From Paramacrobiotus metropolitanus (Eukaryota; Tardigrada; Eutardigrada; Parachela; Macrobiotidae): 64,000 nt of DNA. Positions within the stretch are counted from its first letter, which is position 1; each line of letters opens with the position of its first letter. A program made the translations under genes and the position numbers. The notes under the pieces are model-generated. The model had not been told where the DNA came from. It saw only the letters and a list, made by a program, of their open reading frames with translations, and searched no databases. The stretch lies in assembly GCF_019649055.1 (NCBI RefSeq), contig NW_026570255.1, forward strand, positions 806,001 to 870,000. The letters run 5' to 3'. Below, piece after piece: positions 12,234 through 23,842 of this stretch.

Positions 12234-13724
12234 CTACCAGGACATTTCTTGCAGTTTAAGGAGAAAACTCCGAGTAATGCGCGACAGTTTTGGCAGATCC
12301 AAATCTTGCAGGCAATCCACGCACCACTTCTTCCCACGATAATGCGTCGATGGACGCGGATCAGCTGACTGCAGCGCGCACAACACCTATAAAATACCCG
12401 TGATGCAGTGAGTTTCAAGGCGGAGAACAGTACAGTATAAAAACAGTTCGATCAGGTTCCCAGTACACACTGATTAAGCGGGCTGACAGCGCCATTAAAA
12501 AAACGACAAGTCGTCGGCTCGTCTTGCTGGACAGAGCATAATCGCATTCGCCGCACCACGAAACCTTTTCTCAAGCAGGGCGCAATTAAGTGGAGTTTTT
12601 TAAATGTCTAGCTCTACCGTGCTTGCCATGATCATGAGACCGTCGACATATTGTTATGCAGAAGCAATTGTTGAAAACACGCTGGTGCGTCTGTCGGTGT
12701 GCAGCTACCTGAATCGCACAGCGAGTTCCACTCCTGGTACTAGTAACAAAAACTAGTAATTGTGAATAATACGATAACGCACTGTTACGCACAGCGTTCG
12801 TCAAAGCTTTCGCGATGCGGAGAATGTGTGCAGAAGGTGTAACGGCTGTCGGTTGGTGTACGAGCCCGTAACTGTGAATCTTACCGTGCAGACGATCTTC
12901 TCGACTTTCCGCTTCCATGTCAATCCGAGTAAGAATTCACGTTGTTGCGGCTCACTGGGTACCGGCAGCGCCGCCTCCAACACATCCCACAGCGCGCAGC
13001 GGAAATCCGGACCAACCGGCAGTCGCGCTGCCGGGATGTCGATCTTAACACAAACCAGTCTCATTCCCCAGCCGATCGGTTTACGAGAATAACAGCCACA
13101 TAACAATCGTACAACGCAGTTTTTCAGGTGAACTGCATCGCACGGCAGGCGGTTGAAAACGCTAACAAAATCCTCCAACGGATAGCAACCGTGTTTGGCA
13201 ATCCTGTTGACCGTTGCCGGATCCGCATGATGCTGCACGCATTCAACAATGCCAGAATTCTCGGCGGCACCGTTAACCTGCAGCTCCAGCGTGAAGCGAT
13301 CTAGACACAAAGTTCTCAATCGGATTCCGGTTGCCTGCTGAGCCACATAACGGATAATGTTGCTCAGCATCACCATATCACTGGTGCTCATCGTACAACA
13401 TCCAGCGTCGGACTGCGTCACAATGTGTTGCGTGCCCGGATTTAAACGTTTGTAAACCGTCGCCATGCGGAAATAATGGCGGAATGCGAACTTGGAGCCA
13501 GTGTAGTCGCTAAGCGTAATGCGTTCACGAAGCGGTGGTGAGTCGACCATCTGATTCCACGCTGCACATACCGCGCGCAGCTTCATCTGCGTCACCGTGT
13601 CCAGGTACGACAACACTTCCTGCCACAATTCAATGGGTAGCACCTTGTCAGCGTTGACCGTCGGGACCTCGGCGAACAACTTGGACAGTCTCAGCACTTC
13701 CGCATGGTAACTGGCGAGGGAACC
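12234..13724 (-). pseudogene. L3: F-box gene copy lacking exon 1
   Basis: On the minus strand exon 2 is 13724-12885 (840 bp, uninterrupted) and exon 3 is 12386-12234 (153 bp, ending EMSW then stop). The acceptor TTCTCAG before exon 2, the GTAAGA donor and the exon 3 acceptor are all intact. The F-box reads LPIELWQEVLSYLD. Exon 1 is absent: the upstream intron breaks at 14000 at the tandem-duplication junction. The frame stays open upstream to 13745, but only from a GTG, so no obvious start codon exists. It is nearly identical to L4 apart from a short patch (see findings). Probably a 5'-truncated pseudogene. Confidence 0.85.
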
Positions 13725-16700
13725 CTGAGAACGCAGCACATGCACACTACTGAAGGACCTCCAGTTTCTTTCTTATGCATCGCCGAAAACCTGGAGTCCC
13801 GCCGCACAGCAGCCCTGATCCCACTTAATGTTGATTCTACTGTTTAGAACCGGTTTGGGGCTACAGTATATCGCGATCAACGTATACTGACGGCAAGCGG
13901 TACTGGTAACACACGTTTACCTTTCTCTCTTCGTTCTCAGTTCTCTAAATCAGTGCGCAGCCGGATATATTGCGGAAAACCTGTTTTAAGCTGTAGAATC
14001 GACGCGTTCGACGAATTCTACTTCATCTGCTGAATCTCGGTATTTACTGTTTATTCAAGTTCTTATATTTCATTTTTTTACTTCAGTCGTCGTTTCGTTG
14101 GCCCAGAAGTTTGTTTTTTTACAGTTTATTCAGTTTTACCCCTTGAAAGCGGCAGTTGGTAATATGTTTTGTTAGCTTTGTAATATCCTGTCTGTTACGT
14201 TTCCGAAACAATGCCCTCCATTGTGGCTATCCGATACAATTTACGGTGAATTGTGAATAAAATTTTACGTTGGTTTTGGCTAATTCTATGGCGTTTCTAC
14301 CAGTTGGCTTCTGACGTTTGTGGAGACTCTAACTCGTTCATTAGGTCGAACTATTGGCATCCCGTTTTTATGCGTTTATTCCACACAAAAACATTTTTTA
14401 CAATAGTAAACAGAATCTGACGCATTAGTTTGACCGTCGGTTTCTCACATACTCACAAAAATATGTAAATTAGGTATGTACTACGCATGTTATCTGCCGG
14501 TTTGCCTGATCGGCGAAAGACGAGGAAGGAGCGGATGCGGACGGGATAGTCCTTTTGGATAATTACACCAGGGCGTTCAACATTTTACCGACAGCGACAG
14601 TTTACCGACAGCGAGTGGCGACGACTGTGAATGCTTGATAAACTTAGGAGTAAGTATTCACTGTTGAAAAAAATCCGGGAGGAAGTTCCATCACTTCCAT
14701 TTAGGAACGCCAGCTGTGAGTGGTAGTTTACCTCCTAAATATTTCAAAGCCGGCAGTGCAATGTCTAAGACAAATCTGACGCCTAGAAAATATGACCGGA
14801 AAGCATACCAGAGGTCTAATCTTTTGTCTTTTCGAAAAGGGTGAGCTCATAGCTTTTTCACAATAATAAGTGCAAGCTTTAAATATTTGAAAAGGGGTGT
14901 CTTTAAAACAGAGCGCAAAAGAAACGGCTTTTTTAACAACATAGGTTGACCGTTAGTGTTCGTCAGTGTGAAGGCGATTGCTCTGAATTACAGTACGTAA
15001 CCAATGTTTTCCGTTGGACGGAGTGTTGACTACAGTAGCGATTTTTTCAAGCTTGAATTTCTGTGTTCTGTTGCAGTCGACACTGCTACACTTGTCTAAA
15101 CAAGGACGCAATGACAAACTTTAGGTACTGAAATTTTTTGACGTCTTGTCTACAGTTTGTACAGATACGCGCGATAGTATCTCACTCTTTGAGTTTTGAC
15201 TTCGCGGCGCGAAGTTCGCGCGAGAATTTTCGTGGCAACTAAGCAACAAAGATTCCGAAACCAATAGGCATATTCAAACAACCAATGATAACGTTCACGT
15301 CGGCTTCCGTTGTGGTAAAATTATGGTTATAGTAACACATGTCATTCTGCGCGAGTTGGTCCTTGAAATCTAGGAGATCTCAGTGTTCCTGTTTCCTTAT
15401 TTCAAGGAACCACTTGCGAAAGTCTTCGTCTCTGGTGTAATTTGCGTTCTGATTCTGCTTGCACAGCAAAAGGTCTTAGGCGTAAGCAGACGCATAAACT
15501 AGGCAATTATTTGCTACTGGCTGATTGCGCGTACATCGGAACGTCTTCTATGAACACCCGTCTCATCGAATCGGGATAAGCAAACAAGAAAAAGCTGTTG
15601 TTTTTGTACATCCGTTAAAATCTGTCCAGTCAAGCAGAACACTGTATTCGGACGACTCCGGGCATTGCAAATCGTACATAGCGCACATGCAGTGATTGTC
15701 ACTATTATAAAGTGGTTGGACGACCTTTCGTCCATGAATGCGCAGATGAAACTTGACTGTATCTGAACACTGGCGGTCGCTTTCAAAGTGCGAGCTCTGC
15801 CGGAAGTATCAGTCCGCTTTTGTTATACAAAACAACAAAAGGGAGTACTTGGTATACAAGGAGCGTTCCTACATTGAATAAGTGCATCAACAACCGACTG
15901 ACACTTCAAAACACAGAACTGCGACAGAAGAAGGCTTACTGTGTACAAACTAAGAACGCAATCAAGCAGATCCGTTGTCGGACTAGTAAAGCAGTCGTTA
16001 GCAAATTGTTGATGACGGTTAAACAGCTGTAACGTTAGTGCAGTATCTGCAGTCGTTCGATGGAGTAACTTATTCCGGAAGTATCGTGTACAAAAATAAT
16101 AAACATGTGCAAGTCTTGTTCGATAAACAACGCTTTGAGGTGCACATTGCAGTGCCCGATAACTTGGTGCAATCGAGAGGGCCTGCCAATTGCGCAGCTT
16201 TATCGAGTAATTTCCGTGGTACCGAAAGATCATTATTTTATTTTAGGCCTGGAATTAGGAAGCCAACGTTATGAGGCTGCGTTCAATAAAACCTGGAAAG
16301 AAGTTATGGGGTGGATTAGATAACGCTCAATTACAGTATACGTAGTTATTACGTACTACGAGTTGGAGATATGCAAAATAGGTCTTCACAAAATAAATAC
16401 AAAGATGTTACCGATTAACACTGTGTACTCACTTCCGTTGCGAAGATAAGTTTTCCAGTTTACCCTGGCAAAAAATTTCGCTAATTTTGAATAGTTTGTT
16501 GGAAGGGCGAATAAGTTAGTGAGTAAAGGCATCAGTCTCAAGATTATTGATCGGATTTCCCCAACTATCGGAAAAATGTTTGCCCTGTTACAGGTGGCAA
16601 GCAACCGCGGACTTAATTCACGTAATTCCGCGATTCAACACCAACCGAACTTCAAACATTTTTAGTGGGTGGCCGGAATACAACAAAGAAAAAATGTGAC

Positions 16701-17273
16701 CTTCCAAAATTGCTACCTATTACTGGGTAATAATTAAAAACCACAAATGTGCCTACACCAAGGGTTTTCTCACTGCGGGAATCGAAAACAAGGCTTTAAT
16801 ACTGCACATGAATTTTAAAATATGAGTGCACCATTATTAATGACATATAATATCTTTTTTCTGTCTGTGTGGCAAAGGCAAAGGTAAAAGTAAAGCTGAA
16901 AATGGCAGACTGAAACGGCAAAGGCAAATGGACGGCAAGGGCGAAGTTGGCCGATTATTAACTATGTAGTAAGTACACCTATCAAAATAATACTTACGGG
17001 CATCAATTCCAGTGCAGTACCATAGATCAATGAGCGTCAGAAAATCAAGGGGAAGAGGAGATTAACCTTTGTTCCGTAAGCAACTTTTATTCCTTGCGCT
17101 CGGGATCGAGCATGTAGTTGACCTTTAAGTTTAAGCTTGACAGCGTCATGTAGTACGATATAAGATCATTGATGGATTATGTTTCTCCATCTGTTCTTTT
17201 TGCTGCATGCACGCAACTATGCTGTAAAAGTGTATGCTCAGCCAAACTGCGCGAAGTCTGCTAATGGTGCAAA

Positions 17274-18010
17274 ATGTGGCCGGTCAGCACTAAGAAGGAC
17301 AACGCCGTTCTCTACGACGCGGTGTCCCGCGCATGGAAGCGTTAACCCAAGAACAAAGTGGTTGCCGGCGACCGAAGCACTGCATGGTCGGCGAACACGA
17401 GGAGATGCTGGAAGAGCAGTTGACCGCCATGCAGCGTGTGACCGGACTGTGTCATCTACGTACCAACTTCGAGCTGACAGTCAAAAATGGAGCACTCCGA
17501 TCTCAAGATCTGGTATCGCATTTCCTGCGGGTGATGAAGGCGGTGCTGGAGATAGAGTGCCGAGAGAAGGAATTGATGGCAAACAAATTCGCGATGCTGG
17601 AGCCTTGGGGGGGGCGGTTCCCGGTACAGTGTCAAGCTAAAGCTCCAGTCAGCGCATTGGGTTCCCGATTCATGTGGAGAGGTTGCCGCAGCATGGAGCT
17701 CATAGAGCATAACGCAGAGATCCGCGGGTGTTTGTGTTTCAGGGTCGACACATTTGATAAATTTGTCATTCTGTCATTACAAATTTTGAAATATCGACCG
17801 GTGTTACTCGATGGCTATGGAAGTTTGCAGTGTTGCACGGACATTCTTCATACTGTACAAGTATGTGCTTACAATAACGCACGATTCGTTTACAAGCGAC
17901 TGCACGAAGCTGCCCCGTGCTCTATCTTAAACGGACATAGTACTTTGCAGTTCTTAAACTGTAATAACCTTTATTTAACTGGAAATGGTATGAAATTTCT
18001 ACCACAGTAA
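17274..18010 (+). pseudogene. Fragment of an unrecognised non-F-box gene (unit B copy)
   Basis: Same fragment as at 9975. Here the shorter G run (8 bases near 17607) leaves a 225-codon frame open from 17333 to 18010. Its first 100 residues hold the motifs shared with 35986-36276 (LEEQL, CHLRTNFEL, ECREKELMANKF). The later part, after 17640, is low in similarity to anything and cysteine-rich; it may be chance read-through. I cannot name the family. No clear splice sites or promoter are seen. Confidence 0.4.
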
Positions 18011-19344
18011 GGCTTTTGATCGAGAATTCTGGTTCGTCAAACCGATTAAAAAATGGTTTAAAAGCAGAATAGTGAACTGCCGCAGATGTTTAGATGTACT
18101 GGCAGAAAAGTGTCCAAAACGGCAGGAAATTCGCAAACCTTTGCGAGAAAGGTAGATGAACTGTGACAGAAAGCCCAGTAGATGAACTGTGGCAGTAAGT
18201 GCCGACAGAAAATCAGATGAATTTCTGCATAGATTTAGTTGATCTTTGAGACAACGCTAAATGTGCCGCAGAAGTACTGCTAACCTTTGGCAAAAAGGTA
18301 TAGAACCCATTCTTCTTTCTGCATATTTTCGGCTGAATAGTCGACGTACCGGTAGAATGGTGGATGATTTGTGGCATGACCTATTTTACGACTCATACAA
18401 CTTTTTGCCGGCTTTCGGGAAAAGGTCAATGCAGTTTCGCTATAATATATAAATGTCCCCAATCCACCCATCCGGCATTTCCTTCCTCTAGGCCACATAC
18501 GCTATCCGAGCCAAGTGGTGCGGTGGTTACTTTTCTATCAGTTGAAATCGAGATTCATGCAGAATGTCTCCGAAAGCGCCTACAAACGTACTTATTGTGC
18601 AAATTACAAGGAATAACACAACAATAAAATATGTCTATTAATATGTTTATTTTTCATTATTACGAGTTTGGTAATCGAAAGTTGGTATATCATAATATTA
18701 CGCTGGCATGTTACTAAGTCTGCTCGGCCACGGATCGGGATAAGGTGGTTAACGTTAATTGATACGCTTTGTAATGTGGTTGGAAGCGTTTTGGTAGCAT
18801 TTCGGGAATCTGGGTTACCTCGATCTTTTCGCCGACTCTCAATGAAGCTGTTGGTGGCGTTTTCATTTTCAAAAGTAGCACTAAGAACATTTGCGGTAGG
18901 GAACATCAATCACTTCCTGCCTTTTCCAGACTCTGCTGTCAAAATGCTTTGCTTTGCTGTTCAATCTGGGAAGGGAAAATTGTTTACGTTTGCAGTGTCC
19001 TTCGCATTTCGTCAACTCAACAAGCTTTTCGTCAACTCAACAAGCTTTTTGCGGCTAGCTGACAAGTAATGGCGGAATCGGAATCTCCTCAAACGGTAGA
19101 ATGTATTTGTATGCGGTAGAAATGTTAGCACAGAACCAAAACAACAGTTTATTTCGAAATTCACCGTGAATATACCTAAAACTCGAGGTCAGCATTTCAC
19201 CAGATTTCACATTCAACAAGACGGATGTTACAACGGAAAGAAACATATTACAACACTGCCTCATTCAAACAAAAAAAACAGCAAAAAGAACGTATGGGCT
19301 AAAAGAAAAAAGCAAATATTGCAATGACAGTACCGCTAAAACGC
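18011..19344. other. Gene-free part of unit B
   Basis: Counterpart of 10716-12049, with the same short duplications (for example CGTCAACTCAACAAGCTTT twice near 19009-19048). No gene recognised. Confidence 0.55.
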
Positions 19345-19432
19345 TGCGTACTCCATGAACTTGATCTAAGTTTGCACACAAAGATGTTGAAAGTCACTCC
19401 TGTTCAGCAGCCGGTTGCGCGTCCGACTGAAT
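19345..19432 (-). promoter_or_regulatory. Orphan inverted subfamily B upstream element (unit B)
   Basis: Second copy of the orphan element described at 12050, carried by the tandem duplication. The core GCGCAACCGGCTGC lies at about 19407-19420 on the minus strand. Confidence 0.6.
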
Positions 19433-19526
19433 GCAGCCTGAAACTGCAGCGTGACCTTTGCAAAAAAACATATGCGCCATCAAATGCAGACACATCTGTA
19501 AGGCCGCTAACATGACGGGAACACGA

Positions 19527-22147
19527 CTACCAGGACATTTCTTGCAGTTTAAGGAGAAAACTCCGAGTAATGCGCGACAGTTTTGGCAGATCCAAATCTT
19601 GCAGGCAATCCACGCACCACTTCTTCCCACGATAATGCGTCGATGGACGCGGATCAGCTGACTGCAGCGCGCACAACACCTATAAAATACCCGTGATGCA
19701 GTGAGTTTCAAGGCGGAGAACAGTACAGTATAAAACAGTTCGATCAGGTTCCCAGTACACACTGATTAAGCGGGCTGACAGCGCCATTAAAAAAACGACA
19801 AGTCGTCGGCTCGTCTTGCTGGACAGAGCATAATCGCATTCGCCGCACCACGAAACCTTTTCTCAAGCAGGGCGCAATTAAGTGGAGTTTTTTAGATGTC
19901 TAGCTCTACCGTGCTTGCCATGATCATGAGACCGTCGACATATTGTTATGCAGAAGCAATTGTTGAAAACACGCTGGTGCGTCTGTCGGTGTGCAGCTAC
20001 CTGAATCGCACAGCGAGTTCCACTCCTGGTACTAGTAACAAAAACTAGTAATTGTGAATAATACGATAACGCACTGTTACGCACAGCGTTCGTCAAAGCT
20101 TTCGCGATGCGGAGAATGTGTGCAGAAGGTGTAACGGCTGTCGGTTGGTGTACGAGCCCGTAACTGTGAATCTTACCGTGCAGACGATCTTCTCGACTTT
20201 CCGCTTCCATGTCAATCCGAGTAAGAATTCACGTTGTTGCGGCTCACTGGGTACCGGCAGCGCCGCCTCCAACACATCCCACAGCGCGCAGCGGAAATCC
20301 GGACCAACCGGCAGTCGCGCTGCCGGGATGTCGATCTTAACACAAACCAGTCGCATTCCCCAGCCGATCGGTTTACGAGAATAACAGCCACATAACAATC
20401 GTACAACGCAGTTTTTCAGGTGAACTGCATCGCACGGCAGGCGGTTGAAAACGCTAACAAAATCCTCCAACGGATAGCAACCGTGTTTGGCAATCCTGTT
20501 GACCGTTGCCGGATCCGCATGATGCTGCACGCATTCAACAATGCCAGAATTCTCGGCGGCACCGTTAACCTGCAGCTCCAGCGTGAAGCGATCTAGACAC
20601 AAAGTTCTCAATCGGATTCCGGTTGCCTGCTGAGCCACATAACGGATCATATTGCTCAGCATCACCATATCACTGGTGCTCATCGGACAACATCCAGCGT
20701 CGGACTGTGTCACCACGTGCTGCGTGCCCGGCTGCAAACGTTTGTAAACCGTCGCCATGCGGAAATAATGGCGGAATGCGAACTTGGAGCCAGTGTAGTC
20801 GCTAAGCGTAATGCGTTCACGAAGCGGTGGTGAGTCGACCATCTGATTCCACGCTGCACATACCGCGCGCAGCTTCATCTGCGTCACCGTGTCCAGGTAC
20901 GACAACACTTCCTGCCACAATTCAATGGGTAGCACCTTGTCAGCGTTGACCGTCGGGACCTCGGCGAACAACTTGGACAGTCTCAGCACTTCCGCATGGT
21001 AACTGGCGAGGGAACCCTGAGAACGCAGCACATGCACACTACTTCGAAAGGACCTCCAGTTTCTTTCTTATGCATCGCCGAAAACCTGGAGTCCCGCCGC
21101 ACAGCAGCCCTGATCCCACTTAATGTTGATTCTACTGTTTAGAACCGGTTTGGGGCTACAGTATATCGCGATCAACGTATACTGACGGCAAGCGGTACTG
21201 GTAACACACGTTTACCTTTCTCTCTTCGTTCTCAGTTCTCTAAATCAGTGCGCAGCCGGATATATTGCGGAAAACCTGTTTTAAGCTGTAGAATCAACTT
21301 TAAGCGGCCGCTGTGCGGCTGGCGGGATCATATGAGCAGTCGCTGTGCGGCGGAACTCCAGATTTTTCGGTAATGGATAAGGGGGAAACTATAGATCCCC
21401 TCCGAAGTACCCTATTTTCAACCAATACACCCTTCTCGCTTACCAGAACCTGCCTGTCCCTGGGAGCATATTCTCCAGAAGATTCCTCTAAACCGTGCTG
21501 GTAAATGTAACCCAATCGACCATCCACGAGTTCTACAACGTCGACCTTCCACGGAAAGGAAATGCCACGCAGTTGGCCGTCATTCAGTCGCTTGATCATC
21601 TCTTCTACTTCTTCGCTGGATATCAAAGGAAACCCGTTATCCAGCTGGACGGAAGGTCCTGGATGGAAGGAATCGTACATCGAAGCGTCTTCTTCGGCCA
21701 AACAACGCCAGTCTTTTCCCGTTTCGCGCAGAGTGAGGGCGTTCTTTTTCGGCCAGCGAATGCGATTGGGACGAAATCTGCGCACGGCAATCCGGTATCC
21801 TTCCTTCGCCAATGGACGGTCTGCCCACCGTACTCGTCCAACGATCCACCACGCCCTAAACTTACTGATTCTCCAGGCATCCAGATTAAGGCACCTGACG
21901 GAGTTTCCGGCACCAGGACTTCCACGGCAGTGGAAAACTCTTCAGAATCAGTGGGATACGGCGCGGGGTAGCTGGTCTCGCTGGGTAAGGAGAGCCGGTT
22001 GAAAGGAACGAATTCACGGCGTCGGTTGTGATAGAGCAGATCGACGAAAAGCCCGCCTTCCGCAACGTCCACCGCACGCCCGTAACGCATCAGCCCGTCG
22101 TCGCCGAGAACGTCTACACTGTTAGCGTAGCGCATTAGGCTGAACAT
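19527..22147 (-). pseudogene. L4: F-box gene, subfamily A, exon 1 frameshifted
   Basis: Minus-strand exons 22147-21444, 21016-20177 and 19679-19527. Exons 2 and 3 are open and equal in length to L1 (840 and 153 bp). Exon 1 is 704 bp instead of 720. It lacks 4 bp at the DFVPNQRIRW segment (near 21766, where L8 has GCGTTGGTTGG and L4 GCGATTGG), which shifts the frame, and 12 bp at FVKRT (near 21655), which is in frame. From the start the protein would read correctly for about 128 residues and then go out of frame for about 45 more, never reaching the F-box. All splice sites remain. It forms a head-to-head pair with L5. Confidence 0.85.
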
Positions 22148-23842
22148 AGTGGATGATGTTTCTCAAAGTCAGCACACGTGCTTCTCCTAGCAGCCAAAAT
22201 CGAAGGCAGTGTTAGACGTCACATATTACGGAAAATTAAAATTAACAATAAACGTGGTACTATATTTATAACCAAGAATTTACTATAGCTAGAAGGACTG
22301 CGAACGGACCGCGCAACGGTCGAAAAACGCGCATCTGTCACCGTGGCAGCCGCCCTGCCCTGTATGCGAAAGTGATGACGTCAAACGGTAGGTTGCAAGT
22401 CCTTCTCCCACTATAGCAAGTATTTGTTATAACATGAAAATTAATATTTAAATTTAATGTAAAAGAACAGTAAAGAACAGTAAACTATAAAGAACAGTAA
22501 ATATCAAACATCGAATATTTTATTAAAAGAGTTTATTAACATGACAATGAATGATATAATAAACAATAAATAATACTGTGTCAAGTTGACTCGACAACAC
22601 AGTAATTACTGACCGACTGACTGAGTGTAATAGTTATTTTATTTTTTAAGAAATTACAACAATTGTTTTACATTTCTTCTAAATTGTAGAGAAATATAAT
22701 TTTTTAGTACAGAACAAAAACAGGTAGAACACAAACGTACCGTACCTTTTCAGCTGGCACGGCAGTCCAGCAATTTTGCACTGTGGCCGCAATAAAAGGA
22801 AGTAACTACCAAAAATTACAAAATCCGCTTCAGTTCTGCATTGCTAACTCAATGCTGCCAACTCAATGTTCTGCAATGCTGCTAACTAACTTCTGTGCAT
22901 TGGATATCCGGTTTTTGACGCGATTTAATGGCGTCAGCCGGCTATTCCAAACGAGTAGGAAAAGAGACGCCCTGAACGAATGCCGAAAGCGCAATGCCAT
23001 AAGAATGCGTTGACCGGCAACTGTATGCCCATTCGCATATCATGGTATATGCACTTGTACGTACGGCTATCTTTGTTGCAGAGCGGTCAACGTCCAGAGG
23101 CCGGTTAACGCCTAGTTGTGGCACTGAGCTTGTGCCATTGATTGAGTGCGTTACTCTACCTTGCTCGCTCGGAAATAGCCAGTTCAACGCCCTGACCCAC
23201 CGCCCACTGGTACATCGAAGTTCAAACCGTATCCAATGCTGCTTCTTAACACGCAACTTCAATAAGCAGATCGTACAGCGGCTATCTTGGATGATTGTGT
23301 GAGGTAGCGAGCAACTCAGAAGTGAAGTACGAAATCTGCTTGCTTACGTCGATTTAGTGCGGGCCCATAAAACCAAGCTGTTGGGTTGTCGTTCTCGTTC
23401 ACCTGCTCAAAGATTTCATGTTAACAGATTTTACGGTACGTTTGTATTTCGTTTGTTTTTTTATTGTGTCAGCAAGATTAATTTTCTCTAAAATTTAACG
23501 AAATAAAAATAATTCCTTTTAATTTCTTCGAAAACTTTCTCTTAATAGATAGTACTTAAATTATAATAGTCTGAAAAAATATTTATTAAATACCGTAATA
23601 TATATATATTTTTTCTTAATTTTCGTTTTCAACATACTCATATAATATTCGACACATCTTATGTCTACTACGTTTTATAATTATCGTTGTTTTAACACTA
23701 AATGAAAACTTACTTTTTTTCACCTGATAACTCGATTATTATTTCATTGTATTCGGTATATTTTTTTTCTTACCAGCTCTTTCATTGTAGTTGTTAGGAG
23801 AAAGACGGAGTGTTCTCCTTTACTTGGCAACCATCATCCACT
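22148..23842. promoter_or_regulatory. Bidirectional upstream region of L4 and L5
   Basis: A mirrored pair of the subfamily A module lies centrally: about 22780-22990 read leftward and 23060-23330 read rightward. Shared pieces are CGGTCAACG / CCGGTTAACGCC, GATTGAGTGCGT, a pyrimidine stretch then CTCGGAAATAGCC, and the ATCTTGGATGATTG segment. Candidate non-coding exon donors follow: ACG|GTACGT at 22741|22740 (minus) and 23435|23436 (plus). An AT-rich presumed intron precedes the acceptors next to each coding start (TTGTAG or TTAG near 23790-23797). The strongly AT-rich stretches 22440-22700 and 23450-23780 fit those introns. No coding gene is seen in between. Confidence 0.6.

Larger units (their letters stand above)
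6786..14000. repeat. Unit A of a 7.2-kb direct tandem duplication
   Basis: Sequence from 6786 (GCGTTCGACGAATTC) onward repeats from 14004 with near identity. Unit A ends in intron 1 of L3 at the same base (CTGTAGAATC) where unit B continues into the rest of intron 1 and exon 1 of L4. The junction at 14001-14005 therefore joins L3 intron sequence to DNA that lies downstream of L2. Differences are mostly homopolymer lengths, plus about 130 bp at 14110-14245 missing from unit A near 6902 and a reshuffled patch near 9505-9560 versus 16830-16870. Confidence 0.92.
14004..21295. repeat. Unit B of the 7.2-kb direct tandem duplication
   Basis: Near-identical copy of 6786-14000, shifted by about 7.22 kb at the left end and 7.29 kb at the right. 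It includes about 130 bp at 14110-14245 that unit A lacks. At its right end the homology runs on into L4 exon 1, which shows that the original gene had its first exon and that unit A is the truncated arrangement. From 13725 to 17273 I see no gene: only intron and flank sequence of L3, the junction, and AT-rich DNA. Confidence 0.92.

Noticed and set aside
12826-13092. Plus-strand open frame opposite L3 exon 2, recurring at 20118, 41690 and 55145
   Set aside because: It recurs only because it lies opposite the conserved exon 2; it is the antisense shadow of the F-box gene and has no splice or start signals of its own.
6786-21295. The tandem duplication as a pure assembly artefact
   Set aside because: The 130-bp difference, the scrambled patch and the clustered exon 2 differences are not explained by read errors, although homopolymer differences might be. 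It is kept as real but should be verified.
23560-23640. AT-rich TATATATA stretch as a TATA box for L5
   Set aside because: It lies inside the presumed 5' UTR intron, and the conserved module is further upstream.
23810-23842. Upstream GTG start for L5, L6, L9 and L10
   Set aside because: Animal nuclear genes rarely start at GTG, and all sister genes share the ATG at the MLSLM position.
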